Shown in pieces: positions 52,645 to 64,000 of a stretch of DNA of 64,000 bases. The DNA is from Buxus sempervirens (Eukaryota; Streptophyta; Magnoliopsida; Buxales; Buxaceae), in NCBI GenBank assembly GCA_947561395.2, contig OX387185.1, forward strand, positions 46,758,602 through 46,822,601, read 5' to 3'. Each line of letters begins with the position of its first letter. The first letter of the stretch is position 1. The notes beneath the pieces were generated by a model. The model made no database searches and was not told where the DNA came from. It saw nothing but the letters and a program-made list of their open reading frames with translations. A program made the translations under genes and the position numbers.

Positions 52645-55600
52645 TTAAATAGTCTCCAGAGCCTGGAGAATATCAGCCTTCAAGTCATCAAAATCTTCAA
52701 CACCAAAGCTGAAGCGAACCAAGCTGTCCTTAATCCCATACTTGCCTCTTTCAGACCGGGAAAGATCCCTATTTCAAACCAAATCAAAATAAACTGTTTG
52801 AAAAATACTCGCGATGCTGAAAAACTTGCATATGTACTTGGCACTCAGCTTCCTTCTAACAGTTTTTTATAAAGACTTTCATGCTTGAATTTTTAGATAC
52901 ATTAAAGTAATTAAATCACATTCCCATTTCAACCATATTCTAAATGCAAATGGTTTCCACTCCCAATATTCTATCAGATCTATATTAGATAGAACAGAAT
53001 TAATGCTTACAAATTAGGAAAATAATTATCAGCAGGAAAGGCAGGCGTACCAGTAGGACATGATGGCAGGCTGATCGACGATGCTTTCACAGCCTCCAAA
53101 GGAAGGAGCAATGTAGGGGATTTTTAAGGAATTAACGAACGTCGCGGTGGTCATTAAGTCTCCATCGACCTGCATGAGTAAATAAAGAATCACTGTTAAT
53201 AGTCTGCAGAATGACCCCTGGTATGTAACTTCATAGCTCGTAACAAAATGAAGCCGCCCATGCATTTGGAAGACATTAATCCTCACCTCAAAACTAACCA
53301 CACCACCGAAACCAGTCATTTGTCGCTTGGCAATGTGATGTTCTGGATGACTTGGTAGACCTGGATAATAGACACGTGCCACCTGCCAGTTATGTCATGT
53401 CAGCTTTCTAGTACCAGATGAAATCTTTAACACTGAGAAAATTGTTGTTTTTTTCCTTGTTGGACAAGAAGATAGCAACATAAAAAAGGGGTGATGCAAA
53501 ACTATTAGCTTGCTGTCCAACACTGTGAGAAGTGTTGGCTAAAAGTTCTCAAATCATAATTCCTATGTGATTCTTATTTCTTCTGTAATCAAACATTGTT
53601 AGAGGGAGTAGGTGGAGCTCAAAGAACTGTTTGAGATGATGACTGATGACTGCTCAATTACAAGTTCAGGCTCCGCAGGTGGGATAGGAAGGCATTGTGG
53701 TCTTGTACTTACACTTAATACTTCTCTAGACATCAATTTTAACGTAATAACCCCAGCCAAGACAAAATACTGATTACAATTCAATTAGAAACATTTCCTC
53801 AGAAGTCACAACCACTTAATTTATATGATGATACTAATGCTGCAGTAAATTCTAAACCAATGAAGCAGTTCAAATATTGAAAATTTTCTTTGCATATGAC
53901 AGCCACATAATGATGGCCATTGCAAATTCTTCATCAACTGCAAGCAATTAAAATAGTGATGAGTTAAGAAGCCGGACTGGAGTACCTTAGGATGTGCCTC
54001 TAAAATCTTGGCCATCCTTAATGCTGTTGAGTTTTGCTGCTGTACACGAAGATGCAGTGTTTTCATGCCACGAATGATCAGATATGCAGCATTCTGATAC
54101 AACAAAATGAAACCAACTGTTAGTGTGATGCATTCCAAGGAGTGGGGCTTCAGATGAAGAACCAATAAATAAGTGACATTCCATAAGCAGGTAAGCAATC
54201 ATCATAGGCAGCTATTATCCATTGCACCACATCATCCATTTTATTTGGAGTCATTATCAAATCTAAAGCCATGTTTGGCTTTTATTTTGGATCCTCGTAA
54301 TCAATTATTGCCAACAACGTTATAAAATGGAGATGAGAAGTGATACTAATCCCAAATCACCAGTGTTTGGTTTGATTGCAACACCTAAATAATATTGATA
54401 TTATTTATGAGTTTGCCATCATGTCTTAGAGAAAACATAATGCTTTCCGTTACATATATGCTAGTATAAGTGGCAGTAATTACAAGATTTTCACCCCATT
54501 TTTTATAATGTTTAACCACAATCAAAAACACCTCTCTAGAATTTCTCATTTTACTAGGTTTTCTTGATTCTGCAATGAATGATCACTTAAAGTGGGTCGC
54601 AAATCAAACACACTTTGCCACAAAAACCAGTTAAATGTTCAAGTTGCTCAAACCAAAGTGCAACTTTAATGGATCAAAAATGACCCCTGGCATGTTGGAA
54701 TTTTATGCCACCAGGATGGCTGTCCAATAAAACTTACTGGGTTGAGTGTACCACCCATCATATGATGCATTTTACGAACTTCAGAAATCACTTTCTCAGG
54801 GCCACTGATGCAACCTGCAAGTACCTGCAAAAGAATTGTGTTTGTTAACCACCTGATTTTAATCATGATATCCCGTACATAAAGCTGATAAAATTCAGCA
54901 AAGGATGCTGACTCACATCATTATGACCTCCAATGAACTTTGTTGCAGAGTGCAGAACAATGTCTGCACCAAGAGCTAGTGTCTTCTGGTTCAGAGGTGT
55001 TGCAAATGTTCCATCTACACAGACTAGTGCTCCCTTACTATGGCAAAGCTTTGACACCAACTCAATGTCAACACATCTGAGGAACGGATTGGTTGGAGAT
55101 TCTGTAAAGAAAAGGGTCACCTGCGGTAAAAAAAAAATAGCATCAGATCAAGTGGTCAGGCCAAGGAGATATTGAAAAGGCAAGTAAGATAACTTAGCAT
55201 CTACTCACTTCATTCTCATCCAAAGCAGTTCTCAGACCATCCATATCAGCAGGGTCGATGACTGTGGTCTGCATATTGATTGGGACAAACAATTCAAAAG
55301 TAGAAACATTTGCAGCAGTTTAAGAAAGAAGCAAAAATATTAAAAGCAACCTTTAACACATTTTCTTTTCCATTTTTTCCTGTTTCCTTTCTGGGATTTG
55401 GGTATGTCAGTGTGGCACTGTTTGATCTTTATTCAATTTAGCACCGTTTGCATTGGATGATACCATCTCTTTCTTAATAAAAATTTGTTATCCATGTAGG
55501 GAAAAAGAAAGAAAGAAGATGATTTGAAAAATATTACCTTGATCCCCATTTTGGGAAGTACAATTTCTATGAACATCCTAGTCTTCCTATAGCAATCTGT

Positions 55601-57479
55601 GGTTGTCACAATATGCCCACCAGCTGGAACCAATGCCAATAACATAATTGTACTGACACACATTCCTGATGCCATGAACACTGTTGATTCAGCCCCCTCA
55701 AGTGCACTGCTCCAGCAAAAAAGAGTTCAAGGTTTCATCAGATATTGAATCCAATCAGAAAGCACAAAGAGCAATACAACTATACTTAAAACTAATTAGA
55801 CCTAATCTTTTCCTCGGCAACCACAGTAGTTGGATTTCCATATCGCCCATACTCAAAACTGGCATGGCGCCCCTCCTATAACAAACCACAGAAATATATA
55901 AGTTAAAGTGTTAAATTAAATTCTGAAACCTATAAGAGTCCTAACAAACAGAAGGTGGATTAATTGATATGCAACCACAAACCCAGTTGATCAAAGACTT
56001 TCAAATCAACCAGTTCATAACAAGATAGTGATTTTTTTTTTGATCGGTAATAAAGAAAGATTATATTAAGATAAAGATAAAAAGGCAAGAGTTACATGTA
56101 CACCAACAGTGTACAAGGAAATATTTATGCTATTTGATGAAGAATAGTGATTGCATCAAAAAGTGAGCTCAAGGCAATGCATACTTTGAAATCAATGAGC
56201 TCAGCAGTTTTCTTGAAGAAATAAGCAGAAGTGTTGACCACTGGAGTCGTGATTGCATCAGTAACAATACCGCGACCTAATCTTTCACCTGCACAACAAA
56301 TTCCTAGTCAGAACCCCAAGAAACAGCAACCAAAACAATCTTACCACAACATTGGAACCTCAAAAAGAAAAGGGGAGAAGAAAAAAGGATTAATAGCAAA
56401 TCATATTTCTCTGCTTAAGCCTCCGAAATAAAGTCAAACCCAAAAAATATGTCTCATATTGCAATGTTTCAAACACATTACGAGAGATCAAACTCACACA
56501 GGCCACAATTTCCTTTTGTACCAGATCATTCAAGTTAGATCTAATCAAAGGACAGAGAAGAGATTGAAGCATCGGATGCTGATATCACCTCCAAATTGTG
56601 CCGTCAATCAAACGGGCTGCATGTCTACAAGATGGTGAAATCTGCAACTTGAATGACATTTTTAATGAGAAGGCACAGCCTTTCTTGCTATGTTTCGTCA
56701 TTTCCTTATTTAGGAATCTCGATATGGCCATTTATCAATCATAAAATCTTCAAAGGAGTTTATTTCATTTCTGATAAAAAAACTATGTCTAAATTAACTC
56801 AAAGCATATAGGATAACAACCATAATCCAAGGATCCAAATCAGAGCTAATTAAAAATTAGTTCAAAAGCACGCAGACAAAAAGAAGAAGAATATAAGAAT
56901 GTTTCGCTGAAGCAAATGAGAACAAAAACACAAAAAAAAAACAGAAAACAAAATTTTATCTGAAACGAAGAAAAGAAGCACTAATCGTGATAATGAATAA
57001 AGTTGAATACCGGCATGAACTGCGATGCTCCCATCGGAGCTCAAAAACGAGGCCTTCGATTCGGCCAAACCCGACGAATGTACACCATTATTGTTACAAC
57101 AACCATCATCGACTGCAGCTGCATCATCGATCGCAATCTCGACTGAATCAGCAGCAGCAGCAGCAGCACCATCGACGACGGAAGCAGAAGGCACATTAGC
57201 GGGGTTGTTTGACCAAGTAGCCGCCACGACTTGCGCAACACCGATGTTGCTACAATTCCTCCGGGCCTTGATACTCAGCTGCCGGACAAAGTTAGGTGGA
57301 AACCGGAAAATCAGAGAAGACAGTCCCATAGCCGCGACAGATCCGCTCGTCCGCACCGAGCTGGCTTTGCCAGAGAACCGGCCGGAACTCCGCTTCTCCG
57401 ACCACGGATTGTCGGACAAATGGGGATCCGACCGGCACTCGAACGACGGGAGAACCCTGGCGCAGCCGGAGACTGCCAT
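52645..57479 (-). CDS. CGS1: Cystathionine gamma-synthase, plastid
   Basis: Eleven exons in transcript order: 57479-57011, 56288-56185, 55875-55802, 55706-55538, 55268-55209, 55120-54917, 54824-54738, 54093-53986, 53382-53287, 53169-53051, 52768-52645 (1614 nt, 537 residues plus stop). It joins O-phosphohomoserine and cysteine to cystathionine, the committed step of methionine synthesis. The N-terminus is a plastid transit region followed by [18 protein letters not shown] and the MTO1 element. The enzyme core shows [18 protein letters not shown]-like [17 protein letters not shown], the PLP lysine in [12 protein letters not shown] (about Lys353), [17 protein letters not shown], and the terminal [22 protein letters not shown]. 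All family landmarks are present. The ATG at 57479 gives [10 protein letters not shown], as in other CGS proteins. Arabidopsis CGS is about 563 residues; the difference lies in the low-complexity linker (Ala/Asp-rich, residues 95-140). Confidence 0.95.
57231..57263 (-). promoter_or_regulatory. MTO1 element: nascent-peptide arrest sequence in CGS1 exon 1
   Basis: Codons for [11 protein letters not shown] (residues 73-83) followed by VVAATWSNN, with Trp89 and Ser90 placed as Trp93-Ser94 are in Arabidopsis. In Arabidopsis this peptide stalls the ribosome in response to S-adenosylmethionine and triggers CGS1 mRNA decay, so methionine limits its own synthesis. Every MTO1 residue is kept here. Confidence 0.9.
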
Positions 57480-57942
57480 AGTCAAAGAAGGGCAAAAATG
57501 AATTGCTCTCTTCTCCGGCGAAAAAAAGGAAAAAACTATGAGAGTAACCGCGTTCGTCCAATTTATACACTAAAATGGGCATGGGACTAGATTGGCATTT
57601 TCTGTTTAATAACGGATAAAAATGGGTTATTAGTGTTCAACAAACTATAGCAATTTTTTGGTGGCTGCTTCTCTCCGTCGCCGCCGTGGAGAGTTGGCCT
57701 GGTTTGACGTGAAGTCCAAAGGCTAAAAGACGCGGATACAGATGGCAACGGTTTGTTTTGGTTCCGTTCGGGAAAAAAACTGAGCCGAACCGATAGATAG
57801 ACTCCAAACAAAAACTGAACCGAAACCCCCTCAATTCTTTTAAATATAAACCAAAACCAAAGAGAAACCAAATAACATAAAGCCAAAACTATCACCCTCA
57901 CATGAGCTGGAAACCTCTTGCGTTGAAGATCAGCTGGAACAT

Positions 57943-58760
57943 TGTAGGAAGGGAAAATTTTGAGATGCTACATGGCAAAATCTCACAAAAGTGTGGACCC
58001 CACTTAGAGATAAAATTATTTAAATAAATAAATATATTTTTCTCTAAAATAGCTAATAAATTGCTTGTGGGGCCCATTGAAGAATTATTATTTTGATAAT
58101 TCTCAAACTAAATGAATTATCTTTAAATATTGATAATTCTTCAAAAAATAGAGAATTATCTGCAAATTTTGATAATTCTCTCAAGAGTTTTAGATCTAAA
58201 GAGCTCTATCCTCCCAACATCTATAAATAGGGTGGTTCTTTCTTCATTCTAGACATATGAAGTTCACAAGAAAAGAAGCAAATTTTTGCTGCTCTGAAGA
58301 CTTAAGCCCTAAAGAACTGAAATGCTGCTATTCTGAAGACCTTAAATTCTGAAGAATCAAGGTACTACTGTTCTAAAGACTCAAGAAGCCTTAAAGTACT
58401 GAAAACTTGAAACTCAAATATAGCACTCAAGATCTGAAGATTCAGACACTCTGTCTCTGACATGCTTTCCAGCTCAGAGATCCACAACAAAGAACGAAGT
58501 TTTCCAATATTTTCATCAAATCCAACACAGATTGACACGTGAAATCCACCAGATCTACCACTTTTTTCTGCCTTTCGTGAATTTCGTTAAGGTTGAAGAC
58601 TGATTTGGGATCAAGCTATTTCAGCCCCTCAAATCGAAGATTAATCTGAAGAATCACAGAGATTTGTACCACACTTTTTTTATAAATAAAAATACAATTT
58701 TATTTTTATTTGCCCACTCGTTTGATTTTTCAAACGCGAAATTTGTGTATATAAGCATCC
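57943..58760 (+). mobile_element. Possible solo LTR or truncated LTR element
   Basis: It starts TGTAGGAAGG and has a clear core promoter CTATAAATAGGG at about 58220. An A/GA-rich transcribed-type stretch follows, with repeated CTGAAGA words and a T-rich end near 58680-58740. This is the layout of a plant LTR (U3, TATA, R/U5). I could not fix the 3' end or find a convincing 5-bp duplication, so the call is tentative. Confidence 0.35.
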
Positions 58761-58794
58761 ACTGATCTTCGCCACATGTCCCACTCATTCATCA

Positions 58795-59045
58795 TGCCAA
58801 CTTATGATATGATGGAATGGGTTGTACTTGTACCCAACAATAAGTTGGGTTGTACCTCATGATAAGTTGTGTATTATCCAATGATAAGTTGAATTGTACC
58901 CTATAATAAATCAGCATGTACCAATGATGAATTGGGTTGTACCCACGATAAGTTGAATTATATCTTATGATAAACAAGGTTGCACCCTTGATAAGTGGGC
59001 TGTAACAAATGATAAATTTTGTTGTACCTAGTAATGAATTACAGA
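58795..59045 (+). repeat. ATGATAAGTTGGGTTGTACC minisatellite
   Basis: About nine degenerate units of 25-30 bp, marked by GATAAGTTG / GTTGTACCC, run head to tail. Confidence 0.8.
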
Positions 59046-60269
59046 CTTATGATGAAAATCTATGGACGCTCCAGCGGATCTTCCAGCGTCAGGCTCCAAT
59101 AGATATAGGGCCAAGACTGACTTAGTAAGTCCATTTCAATTCGATTTATCGGTTTTAACTAATAAATTGAATAATCCTTACTTGATGATCTACTTCAACA
59201 TATGTATATTTGTAACCGGCTCGGTTTGGTTTGATTAGGTTGGCCTTAAAACCGAATTGGAACCAAAACCAATTCGGTTTTTATAGCAAAACCAAAACTG
59301 AATCGAACAGTTCAAGGACAACCCAAAATCAACCCCTTCATCGGTTTTAACCGAGACGCGGAATCCGGCTGCAGTTTAGATGTAGATGATTGCCTACAGG
59401 TCCCACCACATGATTCAAAAGGAATCATGTCGTCATTGGTCCAAGTGTGGGTCCCAGTGTGTCGTGGCCCCATAGAGCTACAACTTGCAGAGTCCGAGAG
59501 GGACGTGTAACGGTGCAGGTGCAGGTAAGTTTCGTATATTTCTATTTTGGATTTTGTATTTGTAGCTCATCTTTTCCATTTATGGGGGACCAGCCACATA
59601 CAGTGCGTTGTAGAGAAGACCCCTATCAAAGCCAGGTCAATCCTAAAATCATGGAGAAGCCCAAGATTTCAAATATCAAAACCTATAAATGCAAAAGGTG
59701 AGAGGGAATATGACCTATCTCAGCAGCTTTAATTAACTGTTGTAGAAGACCAAAAGGCCAGATTTTTACGTAAAATAGTAATCGGATTGGTACAAATCCT
59801 AGTTAGTTGGGTGACCCATATCTTAATTCTAAGTCCCACCAAAAAGGAGAAATTTTGAAAAAAGGTACACTGATGGTAATGGTTAGGTTTTGGAAAAAAA
59901 CCAAACTTTAACTGACGTGCGAGAATAGATTAGTACAAATCTAAATTAGTTATGTGAACAATATCTTAATTCTGTAAGTCCAATAACAAATGAAGAAATT
60001 TACGCTTACACCCCTTCAATAATAAATTTGTTTTAAGCTTCACATCTATACTATATTTAACGTGAGAAGATCCCTTGTGAAGCGTGCCTAAAACAATTCA
60101 CTTCGTTCCCAAAATGCTCATTCATTGAGTAGTTTGGGGTTTCAATAATACAAGGCTATACCCGTCTAAATTCAGCATTTCCGTTCAAAACCCAGTCAGT
60201 TTGTAATTGCTCCGCCACTTCTCCACTCCCCATTCCCTCTCTCCACGTGAACTACTGCATGTAGAGGCC

Positions 60270-60409
60270 ATATCAGTTGGTCACTCACGCTGGAAGATTT
60301 GCTGGTCCAACGGTGGAAGATGTGTACACATAGGCTTCATGCACCTATGTGGACACATATATCACCGTTGGACCAGCAGATCTTCCAGCCAAGGGCTCCA
60401 ACAGATTTG
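60270..60409. repeat. Foldback element with 46-bp arms
   Basis: Arms 60289-60334 and 60344-60389 are inverted copies with 41 of 46 matches around a 9-nt loop. Weaker pairing (ATATCAGTTGG with AAATCTGTTGG) extends the structure to about 60270-60409. One arm-like single copy (GATCTTCCAGCG, then GGCTCCAATAGAT) is at about 59072-59105, so this is a dispersed repeat, probably a small foldback MITE. Confidence 0.8.
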
Positions 60410-60648
60410 AAGTCCTGCATGTGCACTCCTGCTAATTTGAATGAAGGCATAGACCTTTTTTGTACATTGTAAAAAATAAAAAATAAAAAACTAATACAAT
60501 TTTCTACATTCTCCCTTAAATTTGGTCAAAGTTAGGTTTCAGGCTTACTTTATGAAATAAATTAATATTAAATGATAATTTCTTAAGTAAATAGAATTAG
60601 TCCTACTTTTGTTTGGACCAAACTGTCCCTCGATAATCATTTTATTTA

Positions 60649-60950
60649 TACTCTCCCGGTTTACTTGATATGTCATTATGACTCATTTTTGGTTATTAAG
60701 ACGATAAAAATATTACAGCATATTCCCGTAAAACTTTATGATATTCCGGTACAAATATATATTTTGTTTTATAGTGAGTACAAGTTTCTTTCTCTACAAA
60801 ATAGTGGAAGTTAAATCTCTATTTTATGAGAAATTAGAAGGCAAGTGTAGCACTGACCTAAACAATAGTGATATGAGCTTTCCTTACTGTTACTTGTTTA
60901 ATAACCAAAAATGAGTCATGATGACATTAAGCCCAAATGAAATCATGTTA
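60649..60950. mobile_element. Stowaway-like MITE, eroded
   Basis: 30-bp inverted repeats (60670-60699 and 60898-60927) match at 29 of 30 bases. The left side is preceded by CTCCCGGTTTACTTGATATG, close to the CTCCCTCCGT...TTACTTG start of Stowaway (Tc1/mariner) MITEs. The right outer end is degraded. Confidence 0.65.
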
Positions 60951-61116
60951 GTATTTTTTTAATAGCATTTTTGTCGGTAGAGTTTACGTACAATACATAA
61001 CATATTATCCTTTGACACTTGGATGTAAATTTTATAAAACATTTAACCCTTTTTTTTTATACTTGTTTCCTTGTTTATGTATTTGGATGATTAAAATAGT
61101 TGATTATCTTAAGCAT

Positions 61117-61477
61117 AAGGATGTTGAGATGGACTTGTAGCAAAACCAAAAAATACAAAATAGTAAATAAAGACATTCCAAAGTAGTTAGGCATAGCATG
61201 CGTTAGAGATAAAATTAGGGAGATTAGGTTAACAGGGCTTCGACATGTAAAGCAAAGACTTATGGATGTGCCTGCAAGAAGATGTAAGAGTGTGCATATT
61301 GAAGGATGTACGAGATCAAGAGGAAGATCTAAAAAGACTTAGATGGAGTTAATAAAGAAAGACGTACAAAAACGTAAATTAACTGAACATATGATTTTTG
61401 GTAGAGCAAGATGAATAGATAAGATTCGTGTTGCCGATACCACTTTGGTAGGAACTGGCTTTTAATGATAATGATGA
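61117..61477 (+). mobile_element. 5'-truncated RTE-clade LINE, 361 bp
   Basis: The 8-bp repeat TTAAGCAT flanks it (61109-61116 and 61478-61485). Translation with three stops gives the RTE C-terminus: RMLRWTCSKTKK, DKIREIRLTGLRHVKQR, VPARRCKSVHIEG, RSRGRSKKT, IDKIRVADTTLVGTGF. It ends in the short TGATAATGATGA repeat typical of RTE tails. A paralogous uninterrupted site near 62630-62660 confirms the insertion point. Confidence 0.85.
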
Positions 61478-61485
61478 TTAAGCAT

Positions 61486-61930
61486 GAATTATTATCAGCT
61501 CACAATAAATGTTCTGCGTTACCCCGTGTGCTATTTCTTTACTGATCTTGGTCACTATAGACACCCCTAAGAATTAATAATTTGAAGATTGGTAGTCAGT
61601 TTGTGAAGCCTTTTGCTTTAGCTGATACTGAATTGTCTTTTATAGGTGGACACAAGAAGTGCTTCTTTGGGCATCCTCAAAATGTGAGGTCAATTTCATG
61701 TGGGACACCAGCTGGGTGCTTGATTTCGAAATGTAAATCATAAGAGGACAAACTTCACATTTGTTTGTATGTGCAAAAAGAAAGGGCCTCAGATGCCTCC
61801 AACTAGCACTCACTAAGGGCAGAATCCAAATTCCCCAGTTGCATAATCACATTCTACAGTTTGTGAAGTGTTGATCAGCATAACCATCTAGTTTGTGAAG
61901 TGCAAAGGTAATTTTTGTTGAAATGAAGGG
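61486..61930 (+). repeat. Old duplication, copy A
   Basis: It aligns with 62647-63125: both start GAATTATTATCA(G/A)CTCACA. They share CTTTTGCTTTAGCTG-like, GCACTC(A/G)CTAA, GTTTGTGAA(G/A)TGTTGATCA and GAAATGAAGGGAACAA blocks, with many substitutions and indels. Non-coding. Confidence 0.75.
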
Positions 61931-61974
61931 AACAATGGATATTGATTTGTATTTTGTAATCTCTATCAAGTACT

Positions 61975-62283
61975 AGGGGCCATTTTGGTAGGGTTCCGGA
62001 TTGTGGATTGTAAATTATAATTTGGATTTTGAAAATCTAGATTGTTAATGCTGATTCTTAAGAATCCATAATCTTGTTTGGATACTTTTGATTTTAGCTC
62101 ATTGTTTATGTGGGACCCACCACCATAAATAGCTCCTTAGTACTTTTGTTCAAGCAGGACCCAGTACCTTTAACAGTCAAAATCTATAAAACCCATAAAA
62201 GTAGATTGTGGTTTTTGGACAGATTTTAACATCTAATTTTAAAATCCAACATTCAGAAACACTACCAAACAACTTTTAAGTAT
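61975..62283. mobile_element. PIF/Harbinger- or hAT-like MITE candidate
   Basis: The left end reads GGGGCCATTTTGGTAGGGTT. The reverse complement of the right end reads AAAAGTTGTTTGGTAGTGTT. The interior is about 300 bp, AT-rich and non-coding. The GTTTGGTAGNGTT core is common in plant MITE termini. The target duplication is not clear. Confidence 0.5.
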
Positions 62284-62333
62284 GACACGCATAATGTTTT
62301 ACACCTTCATTCATTATGCTTGGAACGGTTTCC

Positions 62334-62437
62334 TTTGTGCAGTGTGACACACTCATGTTCATGCCACAGAAATGGCACCGATTCTTTTGTGTAGCGTGAC
62401 ACACTCATATTCATGTCATAAGAAATGGCACAGGATA
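62334..62437 (+). repeat. 52-bp tandem duplication
   Basis: Two imperfect copies of TTTGTG(C/T)AG(T/C)GTGACACACTC followed by AT(G/A)TTCATG and GAAATGGCAC start at 62334 and 62386. Confidence 0.85.
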
Positions 62438-62646
62438 TACCACATGATTTCAGTCCACCAAAGCTGTCGGCTAAAAAATTAAAAGAAAGAAAAACCAAAA
62501 TGGATGTGAAGGAGACAGGAATTTTACTTAAATCGCTTACAAATAGGAGATGTAGGCTTTTTGAATAAGATACCCAAAAAAAGGCCAACAGTAGCATTTT
62601 CCTTATTTATTTAGCTTGGGTAATCGAACTATTTGATTGTCTTAAG

Positions 62647-63125
62647 CATGAATTATTATCAACTCACATTAAATATCCTGCATAACCTCCATGTTCAATA
62701 TCTCTATTTGTTTGCATTACACTAGAAAGCCCTAAGAAGTAATATTTTAAGGACAATGAATGAATAGTATATGAAGTCTTCTGCTTTAGCTGGCACTGGT
62801 TTGTTTTTCTATTGATAAATATTATAAGGTGCCTCTTTGGGTGCCTTAAAGGTCAATTTTATATGTTGTTGAAGGGACAGACGCTTGACTTAAAGATCCA
62901 ATGATAGACGACAAACTTCACCTAATGAAAGATTGGATCTGTTGTATATGCAGAAAGGGTACTCAGATTCCAAGTTGGATTTCAAAATAGCACTCGCTAA
63001 ACGGTAGTGGATTTATAATACTATGGGCAGAAACCAAATCCCCAAGAATTTCTGAAAGTCTTCTACTGTTTGTGAAATGTTGATCACCATGAATGCATGG
63101 CAAGTTTTTGTTTGAAATGAAGGGA
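62647..63125 (+). repeat. Old duplication, copy B
   Basis: Partner of 61486-61930. Its left flank (TTTGATTGTCTTAAGCATG, 62632 onward) also matches the sequence left of the RTE insertion, so it preserves the empty site. Confidence 0.75.
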
Positions 63126-64000
63126 ACAAGGGCTCAAATTTAGAGAAACCCAGTGGACCCAAGCCTTCCTATGTACTGATATGATCATGGTTTGGGGTTT
63201 ATGGTGATTGGTTTCCTGAATCTGATTGAAATCCTGCAGCCAGTGGGAGGGAGATTGAAAATCAATCTCTAAGACTATTTTATTCACTCTCTAGTTGTAA
63301 GCAAGTACAATACATCAATGTGAGTTGTATCAAGAAAGACACTTTCAAAATCTATAATGAAAATTCCTCAGCAGTCAAATAGACAATTCACACTCCTTAA
63401 AGAATATGTGAAGGGGAAAATCTCTACTTAAAGAAAATAAGAAATCAGGCTTAAGTTGATGATAACTATGCACAATATGTAACCATGGAAATTCCAAGCC
63501 CACTTAAAAGACTTGACTCATGAATGATGATTTCCATCTTATCACAAGACTTTCCTCACCTGGCTGCCGACACTCTCGATCATCTCAGTGATTTCTTTTT
63601 GAATCCTACAGAATTTTGCGGTTGAGACTTCTTCTTCTTTCTTTCTTTCTTTCTTTTTTTCTTGGGGTTCTTGAGGTACGGACAAATCTCTCTTCACATC
63701 ATGGATACACAACGGACTCCACTCTTGGACATCTCACTGCCCCTTCAGCAGCATCAGCCTTTTTCTACCCTCCCTCTATCCCTCTCTCTCTCTCTAGAGC
63801 ACCATAAGCATCAGCAAAGCTTAATACTTTTTGTAAACCTCAACAAGAGAACCAAGGTCCCACTGTTGGACACCACCACCAACCCCCCTCCTCCCCACCC
63901 CAAAACTCCTCCTCCCCACCCCAAAAAAAAAAACCAACCCCCTTTGTCAGGCTATTTGTGTACATTCTTAAGCTGTGGAAGTCAAGGAAATTTACCAACA
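63126..64000. other. Gene-free right end
   Basis: No coding sequence recognised. It contains a TTTC run (63635-63660), a CT run (63780-63797), and a duplicated CTCCTCCCCACCCCAAAA word (63887-63930). Confidence 0.6.

Larger units (their letters stand above)
57480..60200. other. CGS promoter and gene-free repeats
   Basis: The first few hundred bases are the CGS1 5' UTR and promoter. AACCGAA/AACCAAA-rich tracts lie at 57735-57870 and 59215-59350, an LTR-like block at 57943-58760, and a minisatellite at 58795-59045. No coding gene. Confidence 0.6.

Noticed and set aside
57011..57501. Plus-strand frame of 158 codons opposite CGS exon 1
   Set aside because: Shadow of the GC-richer transit-peptide exon; the minus strand carries the conserved MTO1 protein.

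Overview
The window is AT-rich nuclear DNA of a flowering plant. The gene structures are GT-AG spliced, with introns from under 100 bp to 11 kb. The recognisable proteins are plant-specific: a VIK/ILK-type ankyrin kinase, a PME31-type pectin methylesterase, three intronless PPR genes, a NEP1-interacting RING protein, and plastid cystathionine gamma-synthase carrying the MTO1 element. Long introns full of transposon relics suggest a mid-sized eudicot or early-diverging angiosperm genome. I cannot name the species.

Layout. 1-11133 (+): 3' part of the kinase gene; its upstream ankyrin exons lie outside the window, and its introns hold dead RTE and L1 pieces. 12363-15685 (-): a six-exon pectin methylesterase. 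It is divergently transcribed, over a 364-bp shared promoter with an ABRE/G-box, from 16050-17844 (+), an acidic, tandem-repeat disordered protein of the PLDRP1/At3g29075 type. 18229-23331: three PPR genes. Two PLS-class genes on the minus strand are only 23 bp apart, and a P-class gene on the plus strand starts inside the antisense 5' coding end of its neighbour. 24813-36742 (-): one p24 cargo-receptor gene whose 11-kb second intron contains a complete 4.8-kb hAT transposon, an 884-bp non-autonomous hAT-like element and eroded LINEs. 37179-45805: two solo LTRs of one family bracketing a full-length 5.8-kb L1 retrotransposon with a perfect 16-bp target duplication and an intact ORF2. 47318-51747 (+): RING-H2 protein gene. 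52645-57479 (-): eleven-exon cystathionine gamma-synthase. 57480-64000: gene-free, with MITE-like inverted repeats, an RTE tail, minisatellites and an old duplication.

The genes are ordinary single-copy plant loci and do not form a pathway. Most of the unexpected structure is in the mobile DNA, in the PPR cluster with overlapping starts, and in several foldback sequences (46248-46361, 60270-60409, 13953-13986) that no gene explains. Gene models are spliced by eye from GT-AG sites and reading frame. The exon sums of the kinase, pectinesterase, PLDRP1-like, p24, RING and CGS models all keep frame to the stop, which supports them.
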